DNA of 64,000 bases from an uncultured Fusobacteriaceae bacterium (lineage in GTDB: Bacteria > Fusobacteriota > Fusobacteriia > Fusobacteriales > Fusobacteriaceae), in the NCBI GenBank assembly GCA_947038515.1, contig CAMQWJ010000004.1:62001-126000 (forward strand), given 5' to 3'. Shown one piece after another: positions 15,384 through 23,306 of this stretch. Each line of letters starts with the position of its first letter. Within the stretch, counting starts at the first letter, position 1. The notes under the pieces are model-generated. The model was not told the origin of the DNA. It did no database searches and saw only the letters and a program-made list of their open reading frames with translations. A program made the translations under genes and the position numbers.

Positions 15384-15427
15384 TTGGTGACTTCTTGGTG
15401 ACTTCTTGGTGACTTCTTGGTGACTAC
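15384..15427. repeat. Four tandem copies of an 11-bp unit
   Basis: TTGGTGACTTC is repeated at 15384, 15395 and 15406, and with one change (TTGGTGACTAC) at 15417. The last copy continues into GTGAC-TACC-GTCAC, a small inverted repeat. It lies in the gap between convergent transcription units, past the rpsI terminator. Confidence 0.85.
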
Positions 15428-15471
15428 CGTCACGTTTTTTCACACTTTTTCTAATTCTCTCAACATATAAA

Positions 15472-15500
15472 AACCCCACAAACATTGAGTTTGTGGGGTT
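15472..15500 (-). terminator. Bidirectional terminator of the rplM-rpsI operon
   Basis: A 12-bp stem, AACCCCACAAAC (15472-15483) with GTTTGTGGGGTT (15489-15500), has a 5-nt loop and is flanked by A's and T's on both sides. Confidence 0.92.
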
Positions 15501-15516
15501 TGTTTTTTGTTTGTAA

Positions 15517-15915
15517 TTATCTCTTCGAGAATTGAGGAGATTTTCTTGCTTTTCTCTTTCCGAATTTCTTTCTCTCAACCATTCTTGAGTCTCTAGTTAA
15601 GAATCCAGCTTCTCTTAAAGCAGGTCTTAATGTCTCATCAGAAACAAGTAAAGCTCTTGACACACCGTGTCTGATAGCTCCTGCTTGTCCAGAGTTTCCT
15701 CCACCAGAAACATTAACTTTAATTCCAAATTTCTCAAGACTTTCAGTTAATACTAATGGCTGCTCAACTATTCTAGATAGAATGTCTCTTCCACCAAAAT
15801 ATTCTTTCATAGATTTTCCATTTATTTCAATACCTTGTCCACCTGGGATAAGTCTTACTCTTGCTACTGAAGTTTTTCTTCTTCCTGTTCCTAAATACTG
15901 TATCATTTCCGCCAC
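15517..15915 (-). CDS. rpsI: 30S ribosomal protein S9
   Basis: A 132-residue S9 protein. It has the N-terminal [19 protein letters not shown], the central [36 protein letters not shown], and the basic C-terminal tail [11 protein letters not shown] that reaches the P site. GTG at 15915 is chosen as start because GGAGGG lies 7 nt upstream; a TTG at 15921 would leave only 1-2 nt. Second gene of the rplM-rpsI operon, 16 bp after rplM. Confidence 0.97.
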   Translation of the reverse strand: MAEMIQYLGTGRRKTSVARVRLIPGGQGIEINGKSMKEYFGGRDILSRIVEQPLVLTESLEKFGIKVNVSGGGNSGQAGAIRHGVSRALLVSDETLRPALREAGFLTRDSRMVERKKFGKRKARKSPQFSKR

Positions 15916-15931
15916 TGTCAATCCCTCCTAA

Positions 15932-16366
15932 TTAAAATTCTGCTTTTACTGGTTTTTGAGCATTATGCTCGTGCTCTGTTCCTACAAATACTCTAAGTCT
16001 TGTAAGTTGTTGAGCTCCTAGTTTGTTCTTTGGAAGCATTCTTCTAACAGCTAACATTAAAGCTTCTTCAGGTCTTTTTTCCATTATTTCACCTAAAGTT
16101 CTCTCTCTAATTCCACCTGGAAATCCTGAGTGACTATAATATTTTTTATCTGTTAATTTTTTTCCTGTTACTACTAATTTTTCTACATTTGTTATTACTA
16201 CGAAGTCTCCTCCGTCAATATGTGGAGTAAAAGTTACTTTTCCTTTACCCATTAGTCTTTTAGTTACTTCAACTGCTAATCTACCTAAAATTGCACCTTC
16301 AGCATCATAATGAAACCAATCTCTTACAACATCTTCATTTCTTTGCATATCTGTGTATTTCTTCAT
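15932..16366 (-). CDS. rplM: 50S ribosomal protein L13
   Basis: A 144-residue L13 protein with the family landmarks WFHYDAEGAILGRLAVEVTKRLMGKGK, YYSHSGFPGGIRERTLGE and RRMLPKNKLGAQQLTRLRVF. ATG at 16366 follows AGGAGGAAAAG. It heads the rplM-rpsI operon, has its own promoter (16452-16480) and a structured leader that may mediate autoregulation. Confidence 0.97.
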   Translation of the reverse strand: MKKYTDMQRNEDVVRDWFHYDAEGAILGRLAVEVTKRLMGKGKVTFTPHIDGGDFVVITNVEKLVVTGKKLTDKKYYSHSGFPGGIRERTLGEIMEKRPEEALMLAVRRMLPKNKLGAQQLTRLRVFVGTEHEHNAQKPVKAEF

Positions 16367-16451
16367 GTTTTCTTTTCCTCCTAAATCTTTATATTGCGTT
16401 CTAAATTTAACGCAACGGTCCTTTGTGGGAAAGGTTAAATTTTACCTGTTC
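16367..16451 (-). promoter_or_regulatory. Structured leader of rplM (L13-leader-like)
   Basis: On the minus strand the leader contains TTGCGTT and AACGCAA forming a 7-bp hairpin (about 16395-16417) between the promoter and the ribosome-binding site. It also contains ACCTTTCCCACAAAGG, which can fold on itself. L13 leaders that bind the protein and repress translation are known in other bacteria; equivalence here is an inference. Confidence 0.5.
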
Positions 16452-16480
16452 ATTTTAACACTTTCATCAAAGAATGTCAA
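16452..16480 (-). promoter_or_regulatory. Promoter of rplM-rpsI
   Basis: On the minus strand, TTGACA (16475-16480), 17-bp spacer, TAAAAT (16452-16457). It lies just before the stop codon of the gene upstream. Confidence 0.8.
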
Positions 16481-16483
16481 GTA

Positions 16484-17188
16484 TTAATTATTTAAAGACG
16501 GTTCTATTTTATTTTCTTTCTCATTTTCTTCTTGTGTAGTAGGCATTGGAGAACCAAACATCCATTCTACATGTCGTCTTATTCCTGTCAAATCATACTC
16601 TTTACCACTTACAACTACTTTATCATCTTTAGGCATAGCAATATATCCCTCTTCTATCACTTCATTTGGGTCTAATGATATTTGAACTTTTACTTGTTCG
16701 TCTTGATTATCATATGGTCTAAATTCTGTTTTTAAACTTTTTACTACTCCATCTTTAGCAAGTATTTTATCTATAATATCTTGATTAAGAGGTCTTTGTG
16801 GAGGATACTCTGCTATGAATAATTTTGTTGTTGCTATAAATTTATTCGTCCCATCTATTTTTTCAATAATATCCATTGTATATATTCCACGCTCTTGCAA
16901 TAATATTTTCTCTAAATCTACAACTTTTTTTCCTACTCCAAAAGGATCTACCATTAGTTCAAATTCCCCTTTTGATATTAATTCATCACTTGGAGAATTA
17001 ACTCTTATCTCAACTATTGCCCCTTGTCTAACTTCTTCCAACATTAAAACAATTGAAAGACTTAATATTGGCATTGGAAATAAAGGATTTATAATATTAT
17101 CAAACGCTCCCATTATATCAATTTTTCCACTACCTTTTTGACTCATAGTTGCTTTATCACAGATTATTACATTTTTTAAAATTGCCAT
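16484..17188 (-). CDS. DUF6941-like protein of unknown function
   Basis: A 234-residue soluble protein. The opening MAILKNVIICDKATMSQKGSG and then IDIMGAFDNI match the pattern of DUF6941-type proteins, which begin with a short beta-sandwich-like domain (INPLFPMPILSLSIVLML; AEYPPQRPL). The C-terminal 40 residues are polar and rich in Glu/Asn (PMPTTQEENEKENKIEPS). The start at 17188 is set by GGAGGGAAAA; the frame could begin at 17200, but that ATG overlaps the ribosome-binding site. No clear functional link to its neighbours. Confidence 0.65.
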   Translation of the reverse strand: MAILKNVIICDKATMSQKGSGKIDIMGAFDNIINPLFPMPILSLSIVLMLEEVRQGAIVEIRVNSPSDELISKGEFELMVDPFGVGKKVVDLEKILLQERGIYTMDIIEKIDGTNKFIATTKLFIAEYPPQRPLNQDIIDKILAKDGVVKSLKTEFRPYDNQDEQVKVQISLDPNEVIEEGYIAMPKDDKVVVSGKEYDLTGIRRHVEWMFGSPMPTTQEENEKENKIEPSLNN

Positions 17189-17279
17189 TTTTCCCTCCAT
17201 TTTTTATTAAAATTTTAATTTATTTACTTCTAAATATTTTTTCAATTATACTTTAATTTTATCTTTTTTGTCAATCTTT

Positions 17280-18164
17280 TTAACTTTCACGATTAGCTAT
17301 ATAATTTCCTAATTCTATCAAAATATTAGCTGAGTCACCGACAAAATTCTCTTTTATAATATTTTGTGCTTCCTCAATTGAATTTTTCAGCAATCGTTTA
17401 GTCTTTTCCATTCCTAGTAACCCCGGATATGTTGATTTTTCTATCTTCACATCACTTCCTAGAGATTTTCCAAGTTTTAAGAAATCACCTTCTATATCAA
17501 GAATATCATCTTTAATTTGAAAAGCTAATCCTATCAGTTCTGAATACTTAATTAACTTCTCTGTTATTGATTTTTCTGTTTTTGCTATTAAACAGGCTAT
17601 TTCTACTGGTAACTTTATCATTTTTCCTGTTTTATGTGAATGTATATATTTTAAAGTTTCTATATCTACTTGTTTTCCTTCACTTTGAATATCAACAGTT
17701 TGTCCACCGATCATACCCTTAATTCCAGCAGATTTTGCAGTCAAAGCAACTATGTTTAAAGCTGTTTTACTATCTAACAACTCATTTTTTTCTGAAAGAA
17801 CTGTAAATGCATAAGTAAGAAGAGAGTCCCCTATAAGAATAGCTTCTGCTTCACCATATTTTTTATGTGTAGTTAACTTACCACGACGAAATTCGTCATT
17901 ATCTAGGGCTGGTAAATCATCATGCACTAATGAATATGAATGTATTAATTCAATTGCAACAGCTGAAGAAAAACCTAATTTTTCCTCTACTCCTAAGAGC
18001 TCTAAAACTAATAGTAGTAAAATAGGTCTTAAACGCTTACCACCATTCATAACAGAATATTTCATTCCCTCACTTATTACTTGTGGATATTGAAGTTCAT
18101 TTAAAGATTTTTCCAACTCTGTCTCAATTTTAGCTTTCTTCAATTTCAGATACTCTTTCAGCAT
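17280..18164 (-). CDS. ispA: Short-chain polyprenyl (farnesyl/geranyl) diphosphate synthase
   Basis: A 294-residue trans-isoprenyl diphosphate synthase. The first aspartate-rich motif is LVHDDLPALDND (near 85-96), the second is QIKDDILDIEGD, and GGKRLRPILLLL is present near 41-52. Members condense isopentenyl diphosphate onto an allylic starter to give C15 or C20 chains for quinones and cell-wall lipid carriers. It immediately follows xseB, a common xseB-ispA pairing. Chain length is inferred from the family. Confidence 0.92.
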   Translation of the reverse strand: MLKEYLKLKKAKIETELEKSLNELQYPQVISEGMKYSVMNGGKRLRPILLLLVLELLGVEEKLGFSSAVAIELIHSYSLVHDDLPALDNDEFRRGKLTTHKKYGEAEAILIGDSLLTYAFTVLSEKNELLDSKTALNIVALTAKSAGIKGMIGGQTVDIQSEGKQVDIETLKYIHSHKTGKMIKLPVEIACLIAKTEKSITEKLIKYSELIGLAFQIKDDILDIEGDFLKLGKSLGSDVKIEKSTYPGLLGMEKTKRLLKNSIEEAQNIIKENFVGDSANILIELGNYIANRES

Positions 18165-18165
18165 C

Positions 18166-18432
18166 CTAAACCTCCTGAAGTTCTATTTCATTTTCATTTT
18201 TCTCTACTACTTTTAAGATTTTTCCTTCAGCAACATTAAGTAAGTCAGAAGATTTTTTCAATAATTTCATAGCTTTTTCATACTCTTTAATACTTTCTTC
18301 AAGAACTAATTCACCGTTTTCTAATTTTTCAATAATTTTATCTATATTTTCTATATTTTCTTCAAAACTATTCCCACTTTCAGGTTTTTTTTCAGATTTT
18401 TTTACCTTTTTTACTATTTCTTTCGTTTCCAT
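18166..18432 (-). CDS. xseB: Exodeoxyribonuclease VII small subunit
   Basis: An 88-residue helical protein. The XseB signature lies in ENIDKIIEKLENGELVLEES, followed by IKEYEKAMKLLKKSSDLLNVAE. The N-terminal 24 residues are a Lys/Glu-rich extension. With XseA it forms the nuclease that degrades single-stranded DNA; xseA itself is not in this window. It sits 1 bp before ispA. Confidence 0.9.
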   Translation of the reverse strand: METKEIVKKVKKSEKKPESGNSFEENIENIDKIIEKLENGELVLEESIKEYEKAMKLLKKSSDLLNVAEGKILKVVEKNENEIELQEV

Positions 18433-18454
18433 ATTTTCTCCTTATACTAGAAAG

Positions 18455-19003
18455 TTATCTTGTATAAAATGTCATAGTTTTCTTTCCATATTTTCTTTGA
18501 TCTGCTTTTTTAAAAGTAGCAACCTCGTCTCCTAGTTCTTCAAATGCATGATGTTCACAAATTATCAATCCATCTTCTGCAAGAATATTATTTTTTTCAA
18601 TCGCTATTAGAGATTTACTACAAAAATCTTGTTTATATGGCGGATCCATAAAGATAATATCAAATTTTTCACCTTTTCTACCCAATATTTCAATAGCTCT
18701 TATTGAATCATTTTTATAGGCTCTTGACTTATTTTCATACCCCAAGTGATTTATATTTTCGATTATTACTTTAAGAGCCCCCTGATCTTGCTCTATCATT
18801 ATTGCTTTTTGAGCTCCACGACTCAGAGCTTCCAAAGCTATATTTCCTGTTCCTGAAAACAAATCAAGTATTCTAGCATTTTCTATATAAGGTGCTATTA
18901 TTGAAAAAAGTGATTCTTTTATACTACCAAGTGTTGGTCTCGTTTCTATTCCTTTTCTTGTTTTCAATTTTTTATTTTTAGATTCTCCCGCTATTATTCT
19001 CAT
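18455..19003 (-). CDS. rsmD: 16S rRNA (guanine966-N2)-methyltransferase
   Basis: A 182-residue Rossmann methyltransferase. The N-terminus MRIIAGESKNKKLKTRKG and TRPTLGSIKESLFSII are the RsmD hallmark. The SAM site is LDLFSGTGNIALEALSRGA and the catalytic motif is IIFMDPPYKQ. ATG at 19003 after AAGGAGGTAAAAA. Second-position gene in the queA-rsmD-xseB-ispA run. Confidence 0.94.
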   Translation of the reverse strand: MRIIAGESKNKKLKTRKGIETRPTLGSIKESLFSIIAPYIENARILDLFSGTGNIALEALSRGAQKAIMIEQDQGALKVIIENINHLGYENKSRAYKNDSIRAIEILGRKGEKFDIIFMDPPYKQDFCSKSLIAIEKNNILAEDGLIICEHHAFEELGDEVATFKKADQRKYGKKTMTFYTR

Positions 19004-19070
19004 TTTTTACCTCCTTAATTAGTTTTACAGATTTTTCTTAATTAATTTTAAGAAAAACATTTAAATATCA

Positions 19071-20102
19071 TTAATAAATAAACATTCCGTCACCAAAACT
19101 AAAAAAATGATACTCTTCTTTTACTGCTTCTTTATATATTTCCATTATAAATTCTCTGTTTGAAAAAGCTGAAACAAGCATTAATAAAGTAGATTTTGGT
19201 AAATGAAAATTAGTTATTAAACAATCCACTACTTTAAATTTGTAACCTGGATAAATAAAAATTTCAGTTTCACCCATTCCTGCCATAAGTTCATCATTTT
19301 CACCAATACTAGATTCTAAACATCGCGTTGTTGTTGTACCAACTGATATAATTCTTCTACCCTCTTTTTTTGCTTGATTTATTTTTTCAGCAGCTTGAAT
19401 AGAGATTTCAAATTTTTCACTGTGCATTTTATGATCAAGAACATCCTCTGTCTGAACAGGTCTAAATGTCCCAAGTCCCACTTCTAAAAAAATATCTACT
19501 ATTTCTATCCCTTTTTCTTCTATTTTTTTTAAAAGTTCTTCTGTAAAATGTAACCCTGCTGTTGGAGCTGCTACTGATTCACCTTTTAGTGCATAAACAG
19601 TTTGATATCTTCCTTTTTCTTTCAAGGTTTCTTGAATATATGGGGGCAAAGGCATTGTTCCTAAATTATCTAACACATCTTCAAAAATTCCTTCATAGAC
19701 AAATTTTAAGATTCGATTACCATCCTCTTTTACTTCTAAAAGTTCTGCTATCATTTCTTTATTATTGCCTATATACAGTTTTTGTCCTACTTTTAATTTT
19801 TTAGCGTGTTTTATTAAGCACTCCCAAGTATCTAAACTTAATCTTTTAACTAATAATACCTCTAAAACTCCACCAGTTTCCTTCTTTCCAAATAACCTAG
19901 CTGGAATTACTTTTGTGGAATTTCTAACCAATATATCACTTGGATTTAAATAGTCTATTATATCGGAAAATATTTTATGTTCTATTTTATTTTTATTTTT
20001 ATCGATTGTCATTAATCTTGCACTATCTCTTGGAGTTCTTGGTAATTGTCCAATTAAATTTTCTGGCAATTCATAATCATAATCCAATAATTTTGTTGAC
20101 AT
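19071..20102 (-). CDS. queA: S-adenosylmethionine:tRNA ribosyltransferase-isomerase
   Basis: A 343-residue enzyme that transfers the ribosyl part of SAM to 7-aminomethyl-deazaguanine in tRNA, a late step of queuosine synthesis. It has DYDYELPENLIGQLPRTPRD, SARLMTIDK, VAAPTAGLHFTEELL, LEVGLGTFRPVQTEDV and the terminal HFFSFGDGMFI. The ATG at 20102 is chosen because GTGAGGA precedes it; it overlaps the end of prmC by 26 bp, showing translational coupling. Confidence 0.95.
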   Translation of the reverse strand: MSTKLLDYDYELPENLIGQLPRTPRDSARLMTIDKNKNKIEHKIFSDIIDYLNPSDILVRNSTKVIPARLFGKKETGGVLEVLLVKRLSLDTWECLIKHAKKLKVGQKLYIGNNKEMIAELLEVKEDGNRILKFVYEGIFEDVLDNLGTMPLPPYIQETLKEKGRYQTVYALKGESVAAPTAGLHFTEELLKKIEEKGIEIVDIFLEVGLGTFRPVQTEDVLDHKMHSEKFEISIQAAEKINQAKKEGRRIISVGTTTTRCLESSIGENDELMAGMGETEIFIYPGYKFKVVDCLITNFHLPKSTLLMLVSAFSNREFIMEIYKEAVKEEYHFFSFGDGMFIY

Positions 20103-21204
20103 CTGCTTCCTCACCACTCTTTATTCCAATAACTACTCGGGCTTTTCCTCCATAGTCATTCACTATTTTTACTACTTTCAACTTATTTTGGATCATTAAA
20201 TCACTGACTTTTTCAGCTTGATTATATCCTACTTCAAAAGCTAAATATCCACCTTCTTTTAAATATTTTCCTGCTTCTTTTGTTATTTTTTCATAAAAAA
20301 AGTAGCCATCTCCATTATCAGTAAGTGCTAATTTAGGTTCATGATTTTTAACCTCTATTTGAAGTTCTTCATATTCATCTTTAGGGATATATGGTGGATT
20401 TGAAACTATAAGTTCATAAGTTTCTGTTACTGCTGAAAATATATCTGATTTTCTAAAGCTAACATTTTTAGTATTATTTAGTTCAGCATTTATTTTTGCC
20501 ATTTTAAGTGCTTCTTCACTTATATCAACACCTAATATTGCACTATTAGAAAGTTCTTTTCCTAGTACAACACTTATAGCTCCACTTCCAGTTCCAATAT
20601 CTAAAATTTTCACATCTATTTTATCCATCATAAGGAATTTACATTGCTCTACAAGTATTTCTGTATCACTTCTTGGAATTAAAACATTTTCATTTATTTT
20701 AAATGGATATCCATAAAATTCCCAATTTCCTAAAATTTGTTGGATAGGTTTTCTAAATTTTCCTCTTAAAATAGTCATTCTTTTTATTTCATTTAAAACT
20801 TCAATATTTAGCTCTTTTGATAATTGAATACTTAAAAAACTTCTGTTGCAACCAAGAGCAGTAGAAAATATATATTCCGAATCCAGCTTATACTCCTCAA
20901 CTCCATAATCTTTCAGATATTTCTTAGTTTTTTCTAATAATTCCATATTAACTTCTTTAAAATCAGAATTTTTATTTTTTTCTAATTTGTCAAAAGAACT
21001 ATTCTCTTCAACCATTCTCTTCAAATATTTTTTAATTTCATTTTTTTCCTCTATACTTAATACCAATTCAAAGTTTGTATATAGTCCTATTCTATCTAAA
21101 TTCAGTACATAACTTATTATTTTTTCAGCTTCTAATCGAGGTTTTGAAAAGGAGTATTTCAGTAAATACTCCTCAGCAAATTTAACTATTTCTAGTAGTT
21201 CCAT
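20077..21204 (-). CDS. prmC: Release-factor glutamine methyltransferase with a doubled N-terminal domain
   Basis: A 375-residue protein that methylates the glutamine of the GGQ motif in release factors. The SAM site is ILDIGTGSGAISVVLG and the catalytic motif is VSNPPYIPKDEYEEL. Usual PrmC length is about 280 residues. The extra ~90 residues come from a second copy of the N-terminal helical substrate-binding domain: compare LLEIVKFAEEYLLKY...RLEAEKIISYVLNLDR (3-36) with LLEKTKKYLKDYG...KLDSEYIFSTALGCNR (about 88-120). The last part of the second copy leads into the standard linker RKPIQQILGNWEFYG. It lies 2 bp after prfA, whose product is its substrate. Confidence 0.93.
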   Translation of the reverse strand: MELLEIVKFAEEYLLKYSFSKPRLEAEKIISYVLNLDRIGLYTNFELVLSIEEKNEIKKYLKRMVEENSSFDKLEKNKNSDFKEVNMELLEKTKKYLKDYGVEEYKLDSEYIFSTALGCNRSFLSIQLSKELNIEVLNEIKRMTILRGKFRKPIQQILGNWEFYGYPFKINENVLIPRSDTEILVEQCKFLMMDKIDVKILDIGTGSGAISVVLGKELSNSAILGVDISEEALKMAKINAELNNTKNVSFRKSDIFSAVTETYELIVSNPPYIPKDEYEELQIEVKNHEPKLALTDNGDGYFFYEKITKEAGKYLKEGGYLAFEVGYNQAEKVSDLMIQNKLKVVKIVNDYGGKARVVIGIKSGEEADVNKIIGL

Positions 21205-21206
21205 AA

Positions 21207-22280
21207 TTATACTTCCGAACTACTCAACATTTCAGCTTGACTGAACGTTATTAAAGCATCTATCATTTCATCAATATCTCCATCCATAAATGCTGCAAAT
21301 TGATGGATAGTATGCTTGATTCTATGGTCAGTTATTCTACCTTGTGGATAGTTGTATGTTCTTATTTTCTCTGATCTATCCCCTGTTCCAACCTGTAATT
21401 TTCTATCATTGGCTATTGAACTTCTCTGCTTTTCAGCTTCCATTTCATATAATTTAGCATTTAAATGCTTCATGGCTTTTTCTCTATTCTTTATTTGAGA
21501 CCTTTCATCCTGACACTGTACTACAACTCCAGAAGGAAGATGTGTTATTCTAACTGCAGAATCTGTCATGTTTACGTGCTGTCCTCCAGCTCCTCCAGCT
21601 CTATAAGTATCTATCTTTAGATCTTTAGGATTTATTATAACTCCTTTAACTTCATCAACTTCTGCCATAACGGCAACAGTTGCTGTTGACGTATGAATTC
21701 TTCCTGAAGATTCAGTTTCTGGAACTCTTTGAACTCTATGTACTCCAGATTCAAATTTAAGTCTAGAATATGCACCTTGTCCTGTCATCATAAAAACAAC
21801 CTCTTTCATTCCACCAACACCAACTTCTTGTTGCTCCAATATTTCATATTTCCATTTTCTTCTTTCAGCATATCTACAATACATTCTAAATAAATTTCCA
21901 GCAAAAAGTGCTGCTTCATCTCCTCCAGCTCCACCTCTTATTTCAATAATTACATTCTTATCATCATTTTCATCTTTAGGTAATAAAAGTATTTTTAATT
22001 CTATCTCAAGTTCAGGTAGTAACACCTCTAATTCTTTTATTTCTTCCTGTAACATTTCACGCATTTCTGAGTCTTTTTCATTTTTTATGCTTTCTTTTGA
22101 AAATTCATACCCCTCTAAACATTGCTTATATTTATTATATACTTCTACTATTTCATTTATTTTATTCAAAGCTATATTATATTCCATCATTTTTTTAGGA
22201 TCTGATAGAACTTCAGAAGTACCTAAAAGCTCTAGTAATTCATTATGTCTTGTAACAACCTCTTCCAATTTTTTAAACAC
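21207..22280 (-). CDS. prfA: Peptide chain release factor 1
   Basis: A 357-residue RF1, normal length. It carries the catalytic GGQ in [22 protein letters not shown], the PAT-like recognition region, and GPGGDEA-type segment [19 protein letters not shown]. The start is the GTG at 22280 preceded by GAGGAGATGGG; the frame stays open about 39 codons further upstream, but that part encodes an unrelated hydrophobic stretch. prmC follows at once, a classic pairing of enzyme and substrate. Confidence 0.96.
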   Translation of the reverse strand: MFKKLEEVVTRHNELLELLGTSEVLSDPKKMMEYNIALNKINEIVEVYNKYKQCLEGYEFSKESIKNEKDSEMREMLQEEIKELEVLLPELEIELKILLLPKDENDDKNVIIEIRGGAGGDEAALFAGNLFRMYCRYAERRKWKYEILEQQEVGVGGMKEVVFMMTGQGAYSRLKFESGVHRVQRVPETESSGRIHTSTATVAVMAEVDEVKGVIINPKDLKIDTYRAGGAGGQHVNMTDSAVRITHLPSGVVVQCQDERSQIKNREKAMKHLNAKLYEMEAEKQRSSIANDRKLQVGTGDRSEKIRTYNYPQGRITDHRIKHTIHQFAAFMDGDIDEMIDALITFSQAEMLSSSEV

Positions 22281-22481
22281 TTTCCCATCTCCTCTATATA
22301 AATTTCTTATTTTATATTCTATTATATCATAATAAATAAAGAAAATCAAAAATATCCCTATACTATCTCCTAATAATATCTTTGATATTACAATCAAATT
22401 TTCTTTTTCAAGATAATTATAAAGTCATTAATTAAATAAATTAATATAATATAGAATAATTAAAAAAATGGATTGGTGTAA

Positions 22482-23036
22482 ATGGAAAAAAAATTGCAAA
22501 AAGGCTTTACCCTAATAGAATTTATTTGTATCACCTCTATAGTTTCTATTTTATTATTTGGAGTTCAATATGCCCATAACATTTTTAAAGAAAGAGTTCT
22601 AATAACTGAAGCAACTATAAAAATAGTGAAAAATTTTAATAGCTACCGTGATTTAGCCTATTACAAAGAAAAAAGTTACAATGTTGAAATAAATGGTAGA
22701 GAAAAAAGATTAATTTTTAAATTAGGTACCTCAGAAATTGAAAGAGTTGAATTACCCAAAAAACTAAGATATCGAATTTCAGTTGAAAGAAGTTTTGATA
22801 GATTAAATACTTGGGTTACTAGAGATGGAAATTTAGGTCATTCTTTCTCAATCTATATTTTTGGAAAAAGTAATCTTGCAAAATATAGAATAAGTTTTTA
22901 TACCTTTTCAAAATTAAAATATTTGTCCGTAAATATTTACAAAAATATTAGTGCAAAAGAAGCTATTTACGAAAACATCCTCCAGTATCATCAAACACAA
23001 AATGCTATTAATCATATTGGTTGGAAAAAGGAGTGA
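22482..23036 (+). CDS. Type II secretion/pilin-like pseudopilin (GspH-like)
   Basis: A 184-residue secreted-type protein with a class III prepilin signal: KKLQKG then FTLIEFICITSIVSILLFG. The cleavage glycine and Glu at +5 are present, followed by a single hydrophobic helix. The C-terminal globular part does not match a named pilin. Cleavage would need a prepilin peptidase encoded elsewhere. It heads a seven- to eight-gene plus-strand operon, and its ribosome-binding site GGTGTAA is weak. Called GspH-like from operon order; could equally be a type IV pilus minor pilin. Confidence 0.7.
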   Translation: MEKKLQKGFTLIEFICITSIVSILLFGVQYAHNIFKERVLITEATIKIVKNFNSYRDLAYYKEKSYNVEINGREKRLIFKLGTSEIERVELPKKLRYRISVERSFDRLNTWVTRDGNLGHSFSIYIFGKSNLAKYRISFYTFSKLKYLSVNIYKNISAKEAIYENILQYHQTQNAINHIGWKKE

Positions 23037-23038
23037 AC

Positions 23039-23293
23039 ATGAAAATCTTCTTAAAGTTATTTTTATTTTTTTTACTAATTGGCAATAATGGAAAAATTTT
23101 AGGAAATGAAAATCTCACTTTAGAAAATTATAAAATTCAAATTAAAAATGAAAATTTCAAATTATTTTATGTTGAAATGAGACTGCAAAACTCTACAGCT
23201 CTAAATATAAAACTGAAAGTTGCTATTGATAATAAAAAAAATAATAGATCTTGGTTTAAAATTTTAACAAATGATTTTTCAAAAAACCAATAA
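23039..23293 (+). CDS. Small exported protein in the pseudopilin operon
   Basis: An 84-residue protein with an N-terminal signal-like helix (KIFLKLFLFFLLIGNNG) and a polar C-terminal part (NLTLENYKIQIKNENFKLF). I do not recognise it. ATG at 23039 follows AAAAAGGAGTGA, and the start lies just 2 bp after the previous stop codon. Its position, between the pseudopilin and the GspF-like gene, suggests an envelope component of the same machine. Confidence 0.6.
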   Translation: MKIFLKLFLFFLLIGNNGKILGNENLTLENYKIQIKNENFKLFYVEMRLQNSTALNIKLKVAIDNKKNNRSWFKILTNDFSKNQ

Positions 23294-23306
23294 TACTAGG
23301 AGTCCT

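Noticed and set aside
15384-15427. 11-bp tandem repeats as a CRISPR array
   Set aside because: Units are far too short and directly adjacent, with no spacers and no cas genes.
15378-15578. Minus-strand open frame of 66 codons across the rpsI end, its terminator and the 11-bp repeats
   Set aside because: It overlaps the true end of rpsI and runs through a strong terminator and tandem repeats. The product is low-complexity and there is no ribosome-binding site.
21207-22397. Longer prfA start at 22397
   Set aside because: The extra 39 residues are hydrophobic and unlike RF1. A GTG at 22280 with GAGGAGATGGG fits the normal length.
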